Assembly: GCF_000026185.1 (NCBI RefSeq)
Contig: NC_010694.1
Span: 1,612,001-1,676,000 of the forward strand
Reading direction: 5' to 3'
DNA: 64,000 nucleotides
Source of the DNA: Erwinia tasmaniensis Et1/99
GTDB taxonomy: Bacteria > Pseudomonadota > Gammaproteobacteria > Enterobacterales > Enterobacteriaceae
Part shown: positions 43,514 to 54,219 of the stretch, one piece after another
Layout: each line of letters begins with the position of its first letter
Numbering within the stretch: position 1 is the first letter of the stretch
Notes under the pieces: model-generated
Databases searched by the model: none
Seen by the model: the letters and a program-made list of their open reading frames with translations, nothing else
What the model was told of the DNA's origin: nothing
Program-made: the position numbers and the translations under genes

Positions 43514-44425
43514 TTATATCACGGCGTGCTGCTGGCTGACTTCCAGGCACAACGTACGGATCCACTGATGAGCGGGATCGCGGTGAGTACGCTCATGCCA
43601 GGCCATGCTTTTGCTAAAACCGGGAACGTTCAGAGGCAAAGGGATGATGGCCATGTCGCTATCAGCCGGGACCATACGGCGGGGAACAACGGCAATCATA
43701 TTGGTCAATCGCAAAATATCGGGTATCACCAGAAAACTATTGACCGACATACCAACTCGCCTTGTTAGCTTCAATTCCGCGAGTGCTTCATCCGTCACAC
43801 CGCTAAATTTTCCTTCTGTGGAGACCAGAATATGTTCCTGCTCGCAGAACTGTTTTAGCGTAATGTTTTTAATCGCAGCCAGCGGATGGTGGCTGCGTGC
43901 CAGGCAGACATAATGTTCCTCATAGAGCGTTCTTCCATGCAGATCGTCGGGTGTCGTCTGCGGTGTTAGCAGAGCCAGATCGACTGCTCCCCGAGACAGC
44001 TGCTGATATATTCGCTCACTGTCTACAGACCGCACGGCGATTTTGACACGCGGCGCACGTTGTTTCAGCGCCGCCATCAGCGGTATAACAACGGCCTTAA
44101 GCGCATAATCCGTTGCTGCAATGGTATAAGTCAGTTCCGCTATTATCGGTTCAAAATCCAGTGGTTTAAGTAAAATAGCGATGTCCGTGAGGATTTGCTT
44201 TACCGGTAAAGCAAGTTCGCTGGCGCGCAGCGTGGCTACCATGCCATGGCTTGTCCGCACAAAAAGGGGATCTCCAAAGTAGTCACGCAAGCGGGTAAGC
44301 ATTCCGCTGACCGCCGGTTGAGTCAGGGAAAGACGTTGAGCCGCCCGCGTCACGCTACCTTCATCCAGTAACGCATCCAGGGCTTTAAGAAGGTTAAGAT
44401 CGAGGTTCCTGATATCATTTTTCAT
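43514..44425 (-). CDS. LysR-family transcriptional regulator
   Basis: This 303-residue regulator has an N-terminal winged helix-turn-helix (LNLLKALDALLDEGSVTRAAQRLSLTQPAVSGMLTRLR, about 10-46) and a periplasmic-binding-like effector domain (about 92-300). The N-terminus NDIRNLDLNLLKALDALL resembles the NodD/PcpR/LinR-like subgroup. Its target is unknown; candidates are the SRPBCC gene downstream and its own promoter. The 270 bp upstream show no gene. Confidence 0.88.
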   Translation of the reverse strand: MKNDIRNLDLNLLKALDALLDEGSVTRAAQRLSLTQPAVSGMLTRLRDYFGDPLFVRTSHGMVATLRASELALPVKQILTDIAILLKPLDFEPIIAELTYTIAATDYALKAVVIPLMAALKQRAPRVKIAVRSVDSERIYQQLSRGAVDLALLTPQTTPDDLHGRTLYEEHYVCLARSHHPLAAIKNITLKQFCEQEHILVSTEGKFSGVTDEALAELKLTRRVGMSVNSFLVIPDILRLTNMIAVVPRRMVPADSDMAIIPLPLNVPGFSKSMAWHERTHRDPAHQWIRTLCLEVSQQHAVI

Positions 44426-44696
44426 AATGTATTAGCCTTCCAGGTATAACAATTCTGATAAAAGCTAAAGTTTGATTAACGCGCTGTCTACAGGGTTTGC
44501 GTTTTTAGACAAATATCTCACTACAGCCAGCTGCACCCGTGGCGCACTGCAATACGGGATTTATATCTGTTCAGAAGACGGGATGAATTTAACCCCGGGG
44601 CCGGAGAGTGTATGGAAACATTTGACCCGGCGCGGAGTTTACCTTTTTACTGCGGGCCGCCTGACGATGGACCGCGGCGAAAGAAAAGGGGATGAG

Positions 44697-45428
44697 TCAA
44701 TAACGCGCAATACGCACGGTCACCACAATTGAGCTGATGGCGATCAGCACCAGGAACCCGCCTACGGCGATCATTGAGCTGAAGCCAAACTGGTTGAATA
44801 ACAGCAGGCCGGCAATACCTCCGGTCAGAAAGGAGGTAATCGTCACCAGATGAGTGACAAACTGCTGGCATTGGGGGGCCATTGGCTGCGAGCGGTCACG
44901 CTGGAACAGCGCGCTTAGCACCGAGCCGAGGGCAATGCCTGCATCCGTTAAGGTACCGGTGACGTGGGTTGAACGCACGCGGCCGTTGGAAAGCTGGGTC
45001 GATGTTGCATTATGTATTCCCATCAAAAACCCGAGGAAAACAATTACCTCACGGTTGTTTCTGGTGGCAAAAAAGAACGTTTCAAACGCCGACAGCATCA
45101 TTAACATGATGCCTTCAGTCAGCAGAATAATGCTGAAGATGGTGCGTATCTTGTTTTTAATCCCCCACAGCCCGGTCAGGCGAGAGGTCACGCAGCCGAT
45201 CACAAAAGCGGTAATAATCGCCAGCAGAAACATCAGCCCTTTAAAATCGACGCTAGAAACTTCGGAAGACAATTGCGATGTATTGCCGGTCATATGTGAT
45301 GGGAAGATGCCGAAGGCCCCCAGCGCCATTGCATTCAGTAATCCGGCGCTGGTGGCCAGCACCAGGGCCAGGTAACGGTCTTCAGCGTGGGTGCGTTCAC
45401 ACTTTCTCTTGATCATCATACGCAGCAT
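44697..45428 (-). CDS. DUF1275 (YoaK-like) membrane protein
   Basis: This protein of about 243 residues has six to seven transmembrane segments and the DUF1275 hallmarks: ATSAGLLNAMALGAFGIFPSHMTGNTSQL (about 27-55) and MGIHNATSTQLSNGRVRSTHVTGTLTDAG (about 137-165), two similar halves each with a THMTGT-type motif. The family function is not established; transport has been suggested. The basic N-terminus is consistent with a cytoplasmic start. The ATG at 45428 lies 6 bases after GAGAG; an ATG two codons upstream is the alternative. Confidence 0.85.
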   Translation of the reverse strand: MLRMMIKRKCERTHAEDRYLALVLATSAGLLNAMALGAFGIFPSHMTGNTSQLSSEVSSVDFKGLMFLLAIITAFVIGCVTSRLTGLWGIKNKIRTIFSIILLTEGIMLMMLSAFETFFFATRNNREVIVFLGFLMGIHNATSTQLSNGRVRSTHVTGTLTDAGIALGSVLSALFQRDRSQPMAPQCQQFVTHLVTITSFLTGGIAGLLLFNQFGFSSMIAVGGFLVLIAISSIVVTVRIARY

Positions 45429-46034
45429 TATCATCTCTCTTTGTTGACGCCAGGCGTCGGCCGGGCCGGTGTCATTTTTTCAGGGCAATATAACGTATCT
45501 GAACGGGTTTAGTGGCCGGATGAGAGATTATTGCCGATATCTCGGACTGGTCTGAAAAAGAGCGCGGTTTTGTGCTTAAAAAATGCGCTTAAAGGCCGTT
45601 ATTCAGCCGGGTTATTCGCGCTATTCATAGACAGTTTCGGCCGCTATGCGGACGCGCTTCATTCACGCCCGTCTTTGATGAGAAATTTGCGGAGACTGCG
45701 GCCACAGCGGGGTGGGGCCGTGCCGATGCGCGGCACGGAGAGGAGAAACGCGTACCCCGTTAGAGAGATCGACAGGGTAAAAATCCGCTGGGCGGGCCGT
45801 CTGATATCCCGCCAGCACGGCGTAGCCTCTGGTCAGGCGGCCCGTCTGGGCCGACCTGAAAACTGTTATACTGATGTGTCGCTGCAGAAAATATCCGTCC
45901 GGCACCATCACCGGTTCGTATGGCTGTCTTCGTCGTCTGGCGACAGACGCTGCGCTGTGCAGTATGCCCCGGCAATGTCATGCCCCTCCATTGTCTGCAC
46001 AGCCTCTTTCCGAACGCTTAACCAGGAGAACGCT
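45429..46034. other. Upstream region of otsBA
   Basis: There is no gene I can support in 606 bp, although one plus-strand frame stays open through it into otsB without family similarity. TATACT at 45867-45872, preceded by TGT, could be the -10 of a sigma-S-type promoter, as expected for otsBA in E. coli, but no clear -35 is present. Confidence 0.35.
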
Positions 46035-46844
46035 GTGCCGATACCAACAGATCCCGTTTCCCCGTTACAGGCGACGACGGCATATGCTTTTTTCTTTGAT
46101 GTGGATGGCACCCTTGCGGCGATTCAGCCGCGGCCAGATGAGGTTTTTATCCCGGCCAGGGTGCTGGACGATTTGCAGTGGTTGGCGCACTACTGCGCCG
46201 GGGCCGTTGCTCTGATATCCGGTCGACCGATCGTTGAGCTGGACGCCCTTGCCGCACCGTTAATTCTGCCGCTGGCCGGCGTGCACGGTGCCGAGCGCCG
46301 TGATAGTGAAGGGAGGATAACGCGCGTCACGCTCGAACCCCTCACCGTCAGCGTGCTGCGGCGGGAGCTTGAGCAGGCTATCGCATCGCTGCCGGGCTGC
46401 CTGCTGGAAACTAAGGGAGCCGCGTTCGCTCTGCATTACCGACAGGCCCCGCACCATCAGCAGCAGATAGAGCAGCTGGCCGCCGCAATGGTGGCGCGCT
46501 TTCCCGAGCTGGCACAGCAGCCGGGGAAATGCGTGGTGGAACTGAAGCCGCAGGGCGTGAACAAGGGCGCTGCCATTACGCAGTTTATGCAGCGGCCGCC
46601 CTTTGCCGGTCGCGTACCGGTTTTCATCGGCGATGATCTGACCGACGAGGCCGGTTTTAAGACGGTAAATAGCCGCGGGGGTATCTCTATTAAGGTCGGT
46701 TCCGGCTCCAGTGAGGCGCGGGAGCATCTGGCCGATGTTAACGCCGTTTATCACTGGCTGGCTCAGGCGCGAAAACAACTGGACAACGGCGCAGAAGCGT
46801 CGTTAAGGAGTCAAAGTGATGAGTCGCTTAGTCGTCGTATCTAA
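46035..46844 (+). CDS. otsB: Trehalose-6-phosphate phosphatase
   Basis: OtsB removes phosphate from trehalose 6-phosphate, the second step of trehalose synthesis for osmotic and stress protection. It is a HAD-superfamily phosphatase: FFDVDGTLA (nucleophile Asp and Asp+2, about 20-28), LISGRPIVELDAL, and FIGDDLTDEAGF with the Mg2+ acidic pair (about 200). I chose the GTG at 46035, with AGGAG six bases upstream, which gives 269 residues (E. coli 266). The open frame upstream has no similarity. Its 3' end overlaps otsA by 26 bp, so the two are co-translated. Confidence 0.95.
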   Translation: MPIPTDPVSPLQATTAYAFFFDVDGTLAAIQPRPDEVFIPARVLDDLQWLAHYCAGAVALISGRPIVELDALAAPLILPLAGVHGAERRDSEGRITRVTLEPLTVSVLRRELEQAIASLPGCLLETKGAAFALHYRQAPHHQQQIEQLAAAMVARFPELAQQPGKCVVELKPQGVNKGAAITQFMQRPPFAGRVPVFIGDDLTDEAGFKTVNSRGGISIKVGSGSSEAREHLADVNAVYHWLAQARKQLDNGAEASLRSQSDESLSRRI

Positions 46845-48246
46845 CCGTATTGCCATCCCGGATGGTAGCAAGGCCAGCGCAGGGGGCCTGACCGTGGGTA
46901 TCGTCGATGCGCTGAAAACAACCGGTGGCATGTGGTACGGCTGGAACGGTGAGATCAATGAAATAGGTGAAGATGACGATGAACTGACTATTCTGGAACA
47001 GGATAATATTACCTATGCCTCTTTCGGTCTGAATCAGAATGATTACGATCTCTACTATCTGCAATTCTCCAACGCGGTGTTGTGGCCAGCCTTTCATTAT
47101 CGCCTCGATCTGGTTAACTTCCAGCGCGAAGCCTGGGAGGGTTACCGCCGTGTGAATACGTTACTCGCTCATCGCCTGCAACCGCTGCTGAGACAGGATG
47201 ATATTCTGTGGATCCACGACTATCATCTGCTGCCTTTCGCCGCCGAACTGCGTAAGCTGGGCATCACTAACCGTATTGGCTTTTTCCTGCATATCCCTTT
47301 TCCCACCCCGGAAATATTCACTGCGCTTCCGCCCCATGCCGATCTGTTGCAGATGATGAGTGAATACGATCTGTTGGGCTTCCAGACGGAAAGTGACCGC
47401 ATCGCGTTTCTCGAATGCTTATCGTCAATAACCCCATTGCAGAGTGAGGGTAAACAGCACCGTGCTTTCGGCAATGGCTTTGTCACAGAGGTTTATCCTA
47501 TTGGGATTGAGCCCGACAGCATTAAAGAGATGGCTGAAGGCCCGTTACCGCCAAAAATGGTGGCGATGAAGAAAGATCTCGGCGATGCGCAGAACATTAT
47601 CGCCTGTGAGCGGCTGGATTACTCCAAAGGGTTACCAGAGCGCTTTCTCGCCTATGAGGCGCTGCTGGAGCATTACCCGCAGCATCACGGTAAAATCCGC
47701 TATTCACAGATTGCGCCCACCTCGCGCGGTGATGTGCAGGCCTACCAGGATATCCGGCACCAGCTGGAAACGGAAGCCGGCCGAATCAACGGGAAATATG
47801 GCACCCTGGGGTGGACGCCGCTCTACTATCTCAATCAGCATTTCGATCGCCGTCTGCTGATGAAAATCTTCCGTCTGACCGATATTGGTCTGGTAACGCC
47901 GCTGCGTGACGGGATGAATCTGGTCGCGAAAGAGTATGTTGCCGCGCAGGACCCGGACGATCCGGGAGTACTGGTGCTGTCGCGTTTTGCCGGGGCGGCG
48001 AACGAGCTGACCTCTGCGCTTATCGTCAATCCTTACGATCGGGATGACGTGGCCGCTGCTCTGCATCAGGCAATGACCATGTCACGAACTGAACGCATCT
48101 CGCGCTATAACGACATGATGACGGTACTGCGTCAAAACGATATCGCTCACTGGCGCAAAAGTTATCTGCAGGATCTGCGGACGTTAACGCCGTCACGCCG
48201 TGCGGCGGACAAAAAACAGTCTGCTTCGCGCTCAAACCCGGCCTGA
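46819..48246 (+). CDS. otsA: Trehalose-6-phosphate synthase
   Basis: OtsA joins UDP-glucose and glucose 6-phosphate to trehalose 6-phosphate. This retaining GT-B enzyme of family GT20 has 475 residues, close to E. coli. Motifs include [12 protein letters not shown] at the start, [10 protein letters not shown] (about 130) and [18 protein letters not shown] [13 protein letters not shown] (about 262), and [21 protein letters not shown] for UDP binding. I chose the ATG at 46819, 8 bases after AAGGAG, rather than the GTG one codon earlier. It is the second gene of otsBA, with flhD about 1 kb downstream. Confidence 0.97.
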   Translation: MSRLVVVSNRIAIPDGSKASAGGLTVGIVDALKTTGGMWYGWNGEINEIGEDDDELTILEQDNITYASFGLNQNDYDLYYLQFSNAVLWPAFHYRLDLVNFQREAWEGYRRVNTLLAHRLQPLLRQDDILWIHDYHLLPFAAELRKLGITNRIGFFLHIPFPTPEIFTALPPHADLLQMMSEYDLLGFQTESDRIAFLECLSSITPLQSEGKQHRAFGNGFVTEVYPIGIEPDSIKEMAEGPLPPKMVAMKKDLGDAQNIIACERLDYSKGLPERFLAYEALLEHYPQHHGKIRYSQIAPTSRGDVQAYQDIRHQLETEAGRINGKYGTLGWTPLYYLNQHFDRRLLMKIFRLTDIGLVTPLRDGMNLVAKEYVAAQDPDDPGVLVLSRFAGAANELTSALIVNPYDRDDVAAALHQAMTMSRTERISRYNDMMTVLRQNDIAHWRKSYLQDLRTLTPSRRAADKKQSASRSNPA

Positions 48247-49221
48247 TTCGGGGGTGGATCTGAAACAGGTCCACCCTGATAACATGACCCCATCCTGTTT
48301 GTCCTGAACACTATTTTGCACTAACGTGCTTATTGACGTTACTTTACAAAATTGTCGGATAAAACGACAAATAATGGGCAATAAATGCAACGCAGTAAAT
48401 AAAAATGGCTTTTTACTAAAGGTTCCAGTCCCTGTGCCGATACTGGTGCCGGCCGCCCCCGATCCCCTGCTGAATCATTCATATATCTTATGTAAACCCC
48501 ATTGCATATGCAGCTATGGTTTAAACATAAGGTTTCTTCGTCTTACGAAACGCTATCAGTTCCTGCTTAAAATATGCGATATGTCACAATTTTGACATCT
48601 GAATATCGTTACTTACTCACCGTGATTTATCTTCATTTAAAAACTGCAATTTTCCTTTTTTTTTGGGTTTTATCTCTAGTTATTCCTTTTTTATTGATTT
48701 TTTTATCTTATCAATGGCTTGTTTATGGGTTTTAACTCTACCTGGATGTGTGGTTGTTTTTTGGTGTACGGTCATAAATATCTTTACGGATAAAACCTTC
48801 AAAAAAAGTCATAAATGATTAGTTAGTAAGCTAATCAACAGCAATGCTGATGGTTTTTTAGGAAATAGTTGAGTTAAAAGTGTGATCTGCGTCACACTTT
48901 ATCTAAAATTGGCACTGTTCCACGTTGTATGTCGTGATCAGAGGGGATAGAGTTGCCTTGCTTTAAGAAAAGTCCTAATAGAATGTAACGGCGAGTTACA
49001 AAGGAATAAGTCAGGGAAGAAAGGCTCAGGAATAGCCGCTGGCAAAATGAGTGTATAATTATCCCTGGCTTGGTTTCTGCACGTATCTAAGAAAACAAGT
49101 CAGCTTTAACTCAGCTTTGGCTCCTGCCACTAATTTTTGCCATCTTTAGATCTACCAACCAGCAACCAGGTAGCGGTATCCACCGCACACATTTAAAGTC
49201 GCGTTAGTCAGGGTGGAAAAG
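48247..49221 (+). promoter_or_regulatory. Long AT-rich control region upstream of flhDC
   Basis: This gene-free 975 bp stretch lies between otsA and flhD. A hairpin after otsA (GGGTGGA/TCCACCC, 48252-48276) may end that transcript. Most of the rest is AT-rich, with several T-tracts, as in other enterobacterial flhDC leaders that bind many regulators. A CRP site lies at 48881-48896. The long leader after it suggests post-transcriptional control, but I can identify no specific element. Confidence 0.65.
48881..48896 (+). promoter_or_regulatory. CRP site in the flhDC promoter region
   Basis: TGTGA-TCTGCG-TCACA is a perfect CRP half-site pair, extended symmetrically by AAAG and CTTT. It lies 326 bp before flhD. 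E. coli flhDC also needs cAMP-CRP. Confidence 0.88.
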
Positions 49222-49575
49222 ATGGGTACATCAGAATTACTCAAACATATTTACGATATCAATTTGTCTTATTTGTTGCTTGCACAACGTATAATTAACC
49301 AGGAAAAAGTATCGGCGATGTTTCGCCTTGGTATTGATGAAGCGATGGCTGACGCCTTGGCGAGCCTGACATTGCCAGAGATGGTTAAGCTGGCCGAGAC
49401 TAACCAGTTGGTTTGTCAGTTTCGTTTCAACGATCACCAATCAATCACCCGTTTGACCCAGGAATCACGGGTAGAGGATTTGCAGCAAATCCATACCGGT
49501 ATCCTGCTATCCAGTCGTCTATTGCGCGACGTCTCGCAAGAGAATAAGACGCCGAAAAAAAGGGCGGTAAGCTGA
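49222..49575 (+). CDS. flhD: Flagellar master regulator subunit FlhD
   Basis: FlhD forms the FlhD4C2 complex that activates class II flagellar promoters. It is all-helical, with 117 residues (E. coli 116): [21 protein letters not shown] at the start, [20 protein letters not shown], and [17 protein letters not shown] chose the ATG at 49222, with GGTGG five bases upstream; a GTG three codons earlier is the alternative. It overlaps flhC by one base (TGATG). Confidence 0.97.
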   Translation: MGTSELLKHIYDINLSYLLLAQRIINQEKVSAMFRLGIDEAMADALASLTLPEMVKLAETNQLVCQFRFNDHQSITRLTQESRVEDLQQIHTGILLSSRLLRDVSQENKTPKKRAVS

Positions 49576-50153
49576 TGAGCGAGAAAAGCATTGTCCAGGA
49601 AGCGCGTGATATTCAACTGGCAATAGAGCTCATTACTCTGGGCGCACGCCTGCAAATGTTAGAGAGCGAAACTCAATTAAGCCGCGGCCGCTTAATTAAG
49701 TTGTATAAAGAGTTGCGTGGTAGCCCGCCCCCTAAAGGCATGCTGCCATTCTCTACCGACTGGTTTATGACCTGGGAGCAAAATATTCACGCTTCCATGT
49801 TTTGTAATGCCTGGCAATTTATGGTGAAGAGCGGTCTGTGTCGCGGCATAGAAGCGGTGATCAAAGCCTACCGGCTGTATCTTGAACAGTGCCCGCGGCA
49901 GGATGAAGGGCCGCTGTTGGCGCTGACCCGAGCCTGGACGCTGGTACGCTTTGTAGAAAGCGGCATGTTGGAGTTAACCGACTGTAAATGCTGTGGCGGA
50001 AGCTTCATCAGCCATGCACACCAGCCGCGTGGCAGCTTCACCTGTAGCCTTTGCCAGCCACCCTCTCGTGCGGTAAAAAGACGTAAACTTTCGCCTGAAA
50101 CTGCCGATAACAACTCACAACTGCTGGATGAACAGGTTAAACAAGCCGTTTAA
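49575..50153 (+). CDS. flhC: Flagellar master regulator subunit FlhC
   Basis: FlhC provides most of the DNA contacts in FlhD4C2. It has 192 residues, equal to E. coli. Visible are the N-terminal [26 protein letters not shown], the central [20 protein letters not shown], and the zinc-binding cysteines in CKCCGGSF (near 138) and CSLCQ (near 158). It is translationally coupled to flhD, followed by a strong terminator, then motA. Confidence 0.97.
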   Translation: MSEKSIVQEARDIQLAIELITLGARLQMLESETQLSRGRLIKLYKELRGSPPPKGMLPFSTDWFMTWEQNIHASMFCNAWQFMVKSGLCRGIEAVIKAYRLYLEQCPRQDEGPLLALTRAWTLVRFVESGMLELTDCKCCGGSFISHAHQPRGSFTCSLCQPPSRAVKRRKLSPETADNNSQLLDEQVKQAV

Positions 50154-50179
50154 ACATGTTCGCCACGAGGAGTGAATCC

Positions 50180-50209
50180 AGCAGCGGTCTTTGACCGCTG
50201 CTTTTTTTT
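50180..50209 (+). terminator. Rho-independent terminator after flhDC
   Basis: GCAGCGGTC/GACCGCTGC is a perfect 9-bp stem with loop TTT, followed by eight T residues, 27 bp past flhC. Confidence 0.93.
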
Positions 50210-50286
50210 GCCCCTCGCCCGGCGCACTGACCTGTCAGATATCTGGCTCATCTTTCACCCACGTGTTTACAGCGTAAGGATTTATC

Positions 50287-51171
50287 GTGCTGATTATATT
50301 GGGTTATATCATTGTCCTCGGATCGGTTTTGGGCGGCTACGCTATGGTAGGTGGCCACCTCGGCGCATTGTATCAGCCTTCGGAGGTGCTCATCATCGTG
50401 GGTGCTGGCGTGGGGGCTTTTATCGTCGGCAATAACGGTAAGGCGATTAAAGCAACGCTGAAATCATTGCCGTTGCTGATGCGCGGGTCGAAATACAACA
50501 AAGCCGTGTATATGGATCTGATGGCGCTACTGTATCGGCTGATGGCTAAATCGCGTCAGCAGGGGATGCTGTCTCTGGAGCGCGATATCGATAATCCACA
50601 GGAAAGTGAAATTTTCGCTAATTACCCGCGCATTATTGCCGATAAAAAACTGGTCGACTTTATTAGTGATTATTTGCGTCTGATGGTCAGTGGCAATATG
50701 AATGCCTTTGAAATCGAAGCGTTAATGGATGAAGAGATTGAAACCTATGAGCATGAGTGCGATGTGCCGGCCACGGCGCTGGGTACGATGGGTGACTCGC
50801 TTCCGGCGTTTGGTATCGTCGCCGCGGTGATGGGGATTATCCATACGCTTGCCGCCGCCGATCGCCCGGCTGCCGAACTCGGTGCGCTGATCGCCAACGC
50901 GATGGTGGGAACGTTCCTCGGTATTCTGCTGGCCTACGGTTTTATCTCGCCGCTGGCGGGCGTGCTGCGGCAGAAATGTGCGGAAAATATCAAGATGATG
51001 CAGTGTATCAAGGTCACGCTGCTCTCCAGCCTCAACGGTTATGCTCCGCAGATCGCCGTCGAATTTGGCCGTAAAACCCTGTATTCCACCGAGCGGCCGT
51101 CATTTAGCGAACTGGAAGAGCATGTGCGTAACGCTAAATCCCCACAACAGACCTCGGATCAGGACGCATGA
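50287..51171 (+). CDS. motA: Flagellar motor stator protein MotA
   Basis: MotA, with MotB, forms the proton channel that drives flagellar rotation. It has 294 residues (E. coli 295), four transmembrane segments and a large cytoplasmic loop. [13 protein letters not shown] lies in the loop that touches FliG. The two conserved prolines are in [14 protein letters not shown] (Pro near 173) and FISPLAGVL (near 222). The start is GTG with AAGGA upstream. The stop overlaps the motB start (ATGA). No clear sigma-28 promoter was found in the short gap after the flhDC terminator, though one is expected. Confidence 0.97.
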   Translation: MLIILGYIIVLGSVLGGYAMVGGHLGALYQPSEVLIIVGAGVGAFIVGNNGKAIKATLKSLPLLMRGSKYNKAVYMDLMALLYRLMAKSRQQGMLSLERDIDNPQESEIFANYPRIIADKKLVDFISDYLRLMVSGNMNAFEIEALMDEEIETYEHECDVPATALGTMGDSLPAFGIVAAVMGIIHTLAAADRPAAELGALIANAMVGTFLGILLAYGFISPLAGVLRQKCAENIKMMQCIKVTLLSSLNGYAPQIAVEFGRKTLYSTERPSFSELEEHVRNAKSPQQTSDQDA

Positions 51172-52199
51172 AGCATAACGATCGCCCCATCGTGCTGGTA
51201 AAGCGAAAAAAAGCCAACAAGCACAGTGGCTCGCACGGCTCATGGAAAATTGCCTACGCCGATTTTATGACGGCAATGATGGCATTTTTTTTGGTGATGT
51301 GGCTGATTTCAATCTCAAGCCCTCAACAATTGGTGCAGATTGCCGATTACTTTAAGACGCCGCTAAAAGTGGCGATAACCGGGGGGCAGCGCAGCAGCGA
51401 CAGCAGTAGCCCTATTCCTGGCGGTGGACAGGACCCGACGGAGAAAATCGGTGAGGTGCGCAAAGGGTTCGATATGAACGTGCAGAAACGTAAGCTGGAT
51501 GAGGTGCGTCTTAACCGTCTGCGTGAAAACCTGGACCAGCTGATTGAAGCCGATCCGAAACTGCGCGCCCTGCGTCCTCACCTGATTATCAATATGGTTG
51601 AAGAGGGGCTGCGCATCCAGATTATTGACAGCCAGAATCGCCCAATGTTTAAAACCGGCAGCGCTGAGGTGGAGTCGTATATGCGCGATATTTTACGCGC
51701 CATTGCACCGATTCTGAACCAGATCCCCAACCGCATCAGCATGGCGGGTCATACCGACGACTTCCCCTATGCCGGGGGTGAGCGCGGCTACAGTAACTGG
51801 GAACTTTCCGCTGACCGGGCTAACGCGTCACGCCGTGAGCTGGTTGCCGGAGGGCTGAGCAGCGGCAAAATGCTGCGGGTGGTGGGGATGTCGGACACCA
51901 TGAAATTGAAGAATCGCGGCGCTAACGATGCGGTAAATCGACGTATCAGTCTGCTGGTGTTGAACCATGACGCCGAGGAGCAGATAGAGCGTGAAAATGC
52001 GGAAAGTGACGCGGTAGATATTAAAGACAGCAGCAGCCTTAAAGAGATCGCGGCACCGGAGATGTCCTCCGCTGCCAGTAAAAACCAAGACCCTCAACAA
52101 TTACGGGATGAGCCTGGTCGTGCCAATGCGCAAGTAACGCCGTTACCTGCGACGGTGGCGCCACCTGCCCAGACCGATCGCGACTCACAGCCGAGGTAA
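51168..52199 (+). CDS. motB: Flagellar motor stator protein MotB
   Basis: MotB anchors the stator to peptidoglycan. It has one transmembrane segment (about 28-50) with the proton-carrying Asp32 in [16 protein letters not shown] periplasmic plug and linker follow, then an OmpA-like peptidoglycan-binding domain (about 145-270, with [13 protein letters not shown] and NRRISLLVL). At 343 residues it is about 35 longer than E. coli MotB; the extra part is a polar, probably disordered C-terminal tail. It overlaps motA by 4 bases, and cheA follows 4 bp later. Confidence 0.96.
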   Translation: MKHNDRPIVLVKRKKANKHSGSHGSWKIAYADFMTAMMAFFLVMWLISISSPQQLVQIADYFKTPLKVAITGGQRSSDSSSPIPGGGQDPTEKIGEVRKGFDMNVQKRKLDEVRLNRLRENLDQLIEADPKLRALRPHLIINMVEEGLRIQIIDSQNRPMFKTGSAEVESYMRDILRAIAPILNQIPNRISMAGHTDDFPYAGGERGYSNWELSADRANASRRELVAGGLSSGKMLRVVGMSDTMKLKNRGANDAVNRRISLLVLNHDAEEQIERENAESDAVDIKDSSSLKEIAAPEMSSAASKNQDPQQLRDEPGRANAQVTPLPATVAPPAQTDRDSQPR

Positions 52200-52203
52200 T
52201 ACC

Positions 52204-54195
52204 GTGAGCATGGATATCAGCGATTTTTACCAGACGTTCTTTGATGAAGCCGACGAGTTGTTGGCTGACATGGAACAACACCTGCTGGGGCTTGACCCGC
52301 AGGAACCCGATGCGGAACAGCTCAATGCTATCTTCCGTGCGGCTCATTCTATTAAAGGCGGAGCCGGAACGTTCGGTTTTTCTGTATTACAGGAAACCAC
52401 GCATATTCTGGAGAACATTCTCGATGGTGCGCGCCGTGGCGAAATGCAGCTAAGCACCGATATCGTCAACCTGTTTTTGGAAACTAAAGATATTATGCAG
52501 GAACAGTTGGATGCTTATAAAACCAGCACCGAACCCGATGCTGCAGCCTACGAATATATTTGTCAGGCTCTGCGTCAGCTCGCGCTGGAAGTGAAGGGAG
52601 AAGCGCCGGGCGTGCCTGATGCGGATACGCCGGCGGCCGGGGGCGGAAACGCAGAGGCTGCCGTTGTCTCCAGCGGTATGCGTATTCAGCTGACCGGGCT
52701 GAAGGTGAATGAAGTCGACCTGATGCTGGAAGAGTTGGCTAACCTCGGTACGGTCTCTGCGGCGGTAAAAGGTGAGAACTCACTGGAAGCCACGCTGGAT
52801 TCATCGGTCGGTAAAGACGATATCGTCGCGGTATTGTGCTTTGTTATCGACGAATCGCAGATCCACTTCCCGCAGACGGAGGCGGGGGAGCCTGTCGCGG
52901 CCACCGACGCCGTGGAGGAGGCTCCCGCCGCCGCGCCACAACCCGCTGCCGTCAGTGAAAGCGCCGCACCTAAGCGTGAAGTGGCGAAAAAAACGGCGAA
53001 AGCCAGCGAATCAACCAGCATACGCGTGGCGGTCGAAAAGGTCGATCAGCTGATCAACCTGGTCGGCGAGCTGGTGATCACCCAGTCGATGCTCGCCCAG
53101 CGCTCCAGCGCGCTAGACCCGGTGCATCACGGCGATCTGCTGAACAGCATGGGCCAGCTGGAGCGCAATGCCCGCGATCTGCAGGAGTCGGTGATGTCGA
53201 TCCGCATGATGCCGATGGAGTATGTCTTTAGCCGCTTCCCGCGTCTGGTACGCGACCTTGCCAGCAAGCTGGGTAAAGAGGTTGAACTGACCTTATTAGG
53301 CAGCTCAACGGAGCTGGATAAGAGTCTGATCGAACGCATTATCGATCCGTTAACGCACCTGGTGCGTAACAGTCTCGATCACGGCATCGAATCGCCGGAT
53401 AAACGTGTGGCAAACGGGAAACATGCCACGGGTAACCTGACGCTTTCCGCCGAACACCAGGGCGGTAATATCTGCATCGAAGTCAGTGATGACGGCGCGG
53501 GCCTGAATCGTGAGCGTATTCTGGCTAAGGCGCTCTCCTCAGGGCTGCCGGTCAGCGAGGCGATGAGCGACGAAGAGGTCGGCATGCTGATTTTCGCCCC
53601 CGGTTTCTCTACCGCCGAACAGGTGACCGACGTTTCCGGTCGAGGCGTCGGTATGGACGTGGTGAAACGTAATATCCAGGAGATGGGCGGGCACGTTGAA
53701 ATCGCCTCTAAGCAAGGCAAAGGCACCACCATCCGCATCCTGCTGCCGCTGACGCTGGCCATCCTTGACGGCATGTCGGTTCGCGTGGCGGACGAGGTGT
53801 TTATTCTGCCGCTGAATGCGGTAATGGAATCACTGCAACCGCTGGCCGACGATTTGAAGGCGCTGGCGGGGGGCGAGCGCGTGCTGGAAGTGCGTGGCGA
53901 ATATCTGCCGCTGGTCGAACTGTGGAAAGTGTTTGACGTGCAGGAGGCTAAAACCGAAGCGACGCAGGGCATTGTCGTTATCCTGCAAAGCGCCGGCAAA
54001 CGCTACGCGCTGCTGGTCGATCAGCTGATTGGACAGCATCAGGTGGTGGTGAAAAACCTGGAAAGCAACTACCGCAAAGTGCCGGGCATCTCCGCCGCAA
54101 CCATCCTGGGCGATGGCAGCGTGGCGCTGATTGTCGATGTCTCTGCATTGCAGTCTCTGAACCGTGAAAAGCGTGTGGCGGGAGCCGCAGCCTGA
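52204..54195 (+). CDS. cheA: Chemotaxis histidine kinase CheA
   Basis: CheA autophosphorylates under receptor control and passes phosphate to CheY and CheB. It has 663 residues (E. coli 654). The P1 Hpt domain has the phospho-His in FRAAHSIKGGAGTF (His48). P2 (about 158-225) binds CheY/CheB and is the most diverged part, followed by an Ala/Pro-rich linker. P3 dimerisation begins RVAVEKVDQLINLVGEL, P4 has the ATP motifs LVRNSLDHGIE (N box), DDGAGLNRERI (G1) and GRGVGMDVVK (G2), and P5 is CheW-like. The start is GTG, as in E. coli. An internal start for the CheA-short form is possible but not obvious. Confidence 0.97.
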   Translation: MSMDISDFYQTFFDEADELLADMEQHLLGLDPQEPDAEQLNAIFRAAHSIKGGAGTFGFSVLQETTHILENILDGARRGEMQLSTDIVNLFLETKDIMQEQLDAYKTSTEPDAAAYEYICQALRQLALEVKGEAPGVPDADTPAAGGGNAEAAVVSSGMRIQLTGLKVNEVDLMLEELANLGTVSAAVKGENSLEATLDSSVGKDDIVAVLCFVIDESQIHFPQTEAGEPVAATDAVEEAPAAAPQPAAVSESAAPKREVAKKTAKASESTSIRVAVEKVDQLINLVGELVITQSMLAQRSSALDPVHHGDLLNSMGQLERNARDLQESVMSIRMMPMEYVFSRFPRLVRDLASKLGKEVELTLLGSSTELDKSLIERIIDPLTHLVRNSLDHGIESPDKRVANGKHATGNLTLSAEHQGGNICIEVSDDGAGLNRERILAKALSSGLPVSEAMSDEEVGMLIFAPGFSTAEQVTDVSGRGVGMDVVKRNIQEMGGHVEIASKQGKGTTIRILLPLTLAILDGMSVRVADEVFILPLNAVMESLQPLADDLKALAGGERVLEVRGEYLPLVELWKVFDVQEAKTEATQGIVVILQSAGKRYALLVDQLIGQHQVVVKNLESNYRKVPGISAATILGDGSVALIVDVSALQSLNREKRVAGAAA

Positions 54196-54219
54196 CAATA
54201 ACTGATTAAGGGTAGAAAT

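Noticed and set aside
44472..44732. 86-codon plus-strand frame between the LysR and DUF1275 genes
   Set aside because: No domain or ribosome-binding site, and it runs into the DUF1275 gene on the opposite strand.
45531..46034. 168-codon N-terminal extension of otsB
   Set aside because: No similarity to trehalose phosphatases; the GTG at 46035 has a proper Shine-Dalgarno and gives the family length.
50210..50286. Sigma-28 promoter for motA
   Set aside because: An AGATAT element is visible, but no TAAA stands 15 bases upstream, so the evidence is too weak to annotate.
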